Assembly (NCBI RefSeq): GCF_002994745.2 | Contig: NC_037092.1 | Span: 80,069,824 to 80,133,823 of the forward strand | Direction of reading: 5' to 3' | From: Rosa chinensis | Taxonomy: Eukaryota > Streptophyta > Magnoliopsida > Rosales > Rosaceae | Length of the DNA stretch: 64,000 nucleotides | Shown here: piece after piece, positions 60,569 to 64,000 of the stretch | How positions within the stretch are numbered: the first letter of the stretch is position 1 | How the letters are laid out: each line of letters starts with the position of its first letter | Translations under genes and position numbers: made by a program | Notes under the pieces: model-generated | What the model saw: the letters and a program-made list of their open reading frames with translations, nothing else | Told to the model about the DNA's origin: nothing | The model's database searches: none

Positions 60569-61655
60569 AAGATCAAAAAGGCTTTCATTCCATTTCACTC
60601 GGGAAAAATATCTTAAATGATACCTGTGTCCCCTCCAAATTTTGTTTCTGCAATAAACACAATGTTCAAGTTCACTGCCAGCCAGAAGGCAATCTGGAGG
60701 TTTCGGTTTGGATACAGATTCACAGGTATCGCACCATTCCTAGGTATACCAGTAAGCCACTATGTGTCGAGAAGCCTCTCTTTGTTGAATATAGTGCCCT
60801 GCAGATTTTGTTGGTGAATATTGTATTGTCCTTTGAAATATGGATGAACAGCTATATTGTAGTCTAGTGAAACTGAGATGCCCTTTTGTGTTATTTTTCA
60901 CTGTAATTTCTTTAGACTTTTGGCTTCTAAATACAGTATAAATTTGATTTATTTGGCAGGGGAAGATTGTTAGTGCCACTGTTGCTTGATGCAACGCTCT
61001 TCACTCTGGTGTAATTCTTTTCATCTTCCTGAGCATGTAGCACCCTTTTGACAGTTGAAATGTTCGACGCATAAATATTCTCACTGAACTAGTTTGTAAA
61101 ATTAAGATAGTGAAGAAAGTTCAACTCAACCATACCTAATTACCGAATCTCTTTTTATAAAGAAGAAACGATTTCTATTTTCTCACCTATCTACTATGGC
61201 GAAGCAAGCTGCTATAACTAGCCTGCTAGCGCTCAATCTAATATCAAGTAAAGGCTCTTCTCATACGAGGCAGAAGATGAACTGAAGGTAGAATCAATCC
61301 CATGAATTTTATAAGAGAGGGATGAACATTCACCACCAGTAAGCTTTGATCTTATTAATAAGATACAATTGATGGTTGACTGTTCTTGAGCAATATCTGA
61401 AGCTAAGTCACTTGGACTGGATTACCAATCAGGCGTCTCTCTCTGGCTCTCTCATACATTATGACTTGTTCTAGGAGAGGCTTTGGCAGTTGTAATAATT
61501 ATCGCTACTAATTGTGGACCTCACAGAAGAAAGCTACACCGAAGTGCTGATATGCATTGAGTTCATATATCTACCCTGAATTGCTTGTTTAAGGCTCAAA
61601 GGCATGAGCCATCTCAAAGGGTTTAGTCCCAAACTGCCAATTAGTCATTTATTTT
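60569..61655. other. PP2C 3' region and spacer
   Basis: 60569 to about 61000 is probably 3'UTR, possibly with a leader-like spliced segment near 60960 (TTTGGCAG). No further gene recognised up to the copia LTR. Confidence 0.4.
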
Positions 61656-61850
61656 TGTAGGAAAATATGATTCGAGAGAAATTGTGTGTCATATTATTGA
61701 TAATAGGAGTCCTTTATATAGGGATTTACAAAGTATATACAAGGTAATATAATTCAAATATAACTAGGAAATCTAGAACCTTCTCCTATTACAACTCTAG
61801 AACTAAACCCTAGTTTGAAGAGGCACACTAGAATTCAACATCCTTCAACA
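61656..61850 (-). mobile_element. 3' LTR of Ty1/copia element (195 bp)
   Basis: On the minus strand it starts TGTTGAAGGATGTTGAATTC and ends TTTTCCTACA. It directly follows a polypurine tract (minus strand GGCACAAGGGGGAG, 61851-61864). Other end of the element lies beyond the window. Confidence 0.7.
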
Positions 61851-63398
61851 CTCCCCCTTGTGCCACTCAAACTTGGTGATGACGCTTTGATCGTTGCCTC
61901 ACTAAAAACCTTGTCAGCTAACAAAAATCCAGTGAGACAAAAATAACCCAAGTCGAAGGATAAAAAAGCGCAACACGTCTTTCACTCTTCGAGATTGATC
62001 ATGTAAACATCATCCATCCCCCTGATGTCGACGTCTCCCCCTCATTGCTACAATCATGAGAGTTCGGATAACTTTCTTAATCTGATACTCTTCACATGTT
62101 TCTCAAAGGTAGATTTAGGTAAGGACTTAGTAAATTAGTCCGCTACATTATCCTCTGATTGGATTTGATTTGCTTCAATCTTTAGAAGTGATTGTTGTTG
62201 CTGATTGTAAAAGAACTTAGGTGATATATGCTTCTTGTTGTCGCCCTTGATGAAACCTAATTTCATTTGCTCAATATAAGCTGCATTATCTTCATAAATG
62301 CATGTAGGTTCATCTGTGGTAGACTTCAAACCATAAATTCCTTGAATGTGTCTAATTACAGACCTTAGCCATATACATTCATGCACGACTTCATGTAGGG
62401 CAATAATCTCTGCATGATTCGAGGAAGTAGCAACAAGGGTATGTTTTGTAGACCTCCAAGATATAACAGTGCTTCCCATGGTAAAGACATAACCCGTTTG
62501 GGAGCAACCTTTGTAAGGGTAAGAGAGATACCCTGCATCAACAAAACCCATCAAGACATCGTTGTCATTTTGATGGAGGGGAGGAGGAGGATGCCTGCCA
62601 CTATAGGCTGCGGTGTCGACGGCTACATCACGGAAATTGGCATTTTGTCTTATGGGGTCCGATCCCAAACTTCCGTCATTTCTTTTCTCTCTATATGGAT
62701 AAAATAAGCCCATATCAATTGTACCTTTTAAGTATCGAAAGATTATCTTTACACCAATCCAATGGTAGCGTGTTGGCGCGGAACTATGTCGAGTTAACAA
62801 GTTCACTGCGAATGAGATGTTCGGTCTTGTGCATTGAGCTAAGTACAATAATGCGCCTATTACACTTAGGTAGGGTACTTCTGCCTCTAACAACTCTTCG
62901 TCCTCATCCTTTGGACGAAATGGATCCTGTCCAGGCTCAAGACTATGGCCAATCATGGGAGTACTCACAGGCTTCGCTTTATCTGCATTAAAGCGCCTTA
63001 GTAATTTTTGAGTGTACGCTGACTGATGGATCATAATCCCATCACTACGGTGCTCGATTTCTAATCCGAGACAAAACCGTGTCTTCCCAAGATCTTTCAT
63101 CTCAAATTCAGATTTCAAGTACTTAGCAGTTTCTCTTAACCTATCTAAAGTTCCAATTAGGTTCATGTCATCGACATAAACTGCTACAATTGCAAATCTG
63201 GAACTTGTCCTTTTAATAAACACGCATGTGCATATTTCATTGTCTACATATCCCTTCCCGATTAAGTAGTTACTTAGACAGTTATACCACATCCATCCGA
63301 ATTATTTCAATCCATATAGTGAGCGTTTCAATCTTATAGAAAACGCGCTCCGTGGTTTAGAGCCACTTGATTTGGGTAATTGAAGTCTATCTGGAACC

Positions 63399-63434
<36 letters not shown>

Positions 63435-64000
63435 AATCTAAATCCCCATAGAGATATGCTGTAACCACATCCATAAGCTGCATGTCAAGTTTTTCAGAAA
63501 CTACCAAACTAACGAGGTAGCGGAATGTTATAATGTCCATTACGGGAGAATATATCTCCTCGTAATCGATTCCAGGGTGTTGTGAGAAACCTTGAGCCAC
63601 AAGGTGGGTTTTGTATCTAACAACCTTATTTTTCTCATTACGCTTTCTAACAAAGACCCATTTATGGTCAACTGGCGTTATACATGGGGGTGTCAGCGCT
63701 ATATATAGGCCCAAATACCTGTCTCTTTGTTAGTGAATCTAATTCAGCCTGGATCACATCTTTCCATTTAGGCCAATCCGCTCTTTGTTGACATTCTTCA
63801 ACAGAGCGAGGTTTGATATCATCATGTTCTATGATGCCTTGAGCAATAGAATATGCAAACGCATCATCAAGGATAATAGAGTTTCTCTTCGATGTCTCAT
63901 GTACACTACTGTAATTCATGGAGATCTTTCTATTCTTTGAAATTGGTTTTGACTTCTGACATTGGAGCGTCCCCCAATGATGTCTCTCTATTTTCCCAAG
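61851..64000 (-). mobile_element. Ty1/copia retrotransposon, decayed, cut by the window edge
   Basis: The minus strand encodes the copia reverse transcriptase and RNase H: WKDVIQAELDSLTKRQVFGP, HKWVFVRKRNEKNKVVRYKT, LVAQGFSQHPGIDYEEIYSP, then (after a break) AIVAVYVDDMNLIG with the YVDD active site, KDLGKTRFCLGLEIE, YLSVIGALLYLAQCTRPNIS, SQTGYVFTMGSTVISWRSTK, HISPKFFYN. Defects: a (TA)n expansion at 63405-63432 shifts the frame between the two halves of RT; TAA at 62135-62137 replaces Leu in VADLFTKSLP; frame changes near 63300 and 63670. Not a functional element. The gag/protease/integrase and 5' LTR would lie to the right, outside the window. Confidence 0.85.
63405..63432. repeat. (TA)n microsatellite inside copia RT
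   Basis: Fourteen TA units interrupt the copia reverse transcriptase reading frame after GDLDSN. Confidence 0.85.

Overview
The window reads as nuclear DNA of a flowering plant. The genes have many short introns with GT-AG sites, the gene families are plant ones (CBSX3-type CBS protein, clade-E PP2C, plant MCU), the spacers are AT-rich, and there are Ty1/copia, Mutator-like, CACTA, non-LTR and MITE sequences plus a piece of plastid psbB. A eudicot is likely. I cannot name the species from sequence alone.

Left part (1-29.8 kb): two tandem duplications lie side by side. First come two copies of a FHIT-like HIT-family dinucleoside polyphosphate hydrolase; the left one is cut by the window edge. 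Next come two copies of a WRN-like RecQ DNA helicase. RecQ copy 2 (20 exons, 917 aa) has helicase, zinc/RQC, HRDC and C-terminal helical regions. RecQ copy 1 (14 exons, 526 aa) keeps an open reading frame through the helicase and RQC parts but stops at a junction with an interspersed repeat, so HRDC and everything after it is lost. Between them lies a third copy of only the RecQ promoter/5' leader, split by a 1.85 kb Mutator-like element, then two decayed KCTD/BTB (FIP2-like) pseudogenes, diverged copies of an unidentified repeat, a MITE and a psbB plastid fragment.

Middle part (29.8-35.4 kb): mobile-element debris. A DUF247 gene is broken by a frameshift and by the end of a CACTA transposon with 82-bp subterminal repeats. 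A copia fragment follows, then a near-perfect inverted duplication with ~0.8 kb arms that carry a telo-box/site II promoter.

Right part (35.4-61 kb): four well-formed genes. These are a mitochondrial calcium uniporter (MCU, minus), a TLC-domain membrane protein (minus), a mitochondrial CBSX3-like protein (minus) and a clade-E PP2C phosphatase (plus). Spacers hold several ~1.2 kb non-LTR retroposons with clear target-site duplications (one carrying a nested 1.59 kb solo LTR), a hAT-like MITE and a second Mutator-like element (2.1 kb). The window ends in a decayed Ty1/copia element on the minus strand (61.66 kb onward).

No bacterial-style operon or defence system is present. The most notable observations are the apparent 3-nt micro-exon followed by an AT-AC (U12-type) intron in FHIT, the truncated but open second RecQ gene, and the large inverted repeat that could give hairpin RNA.
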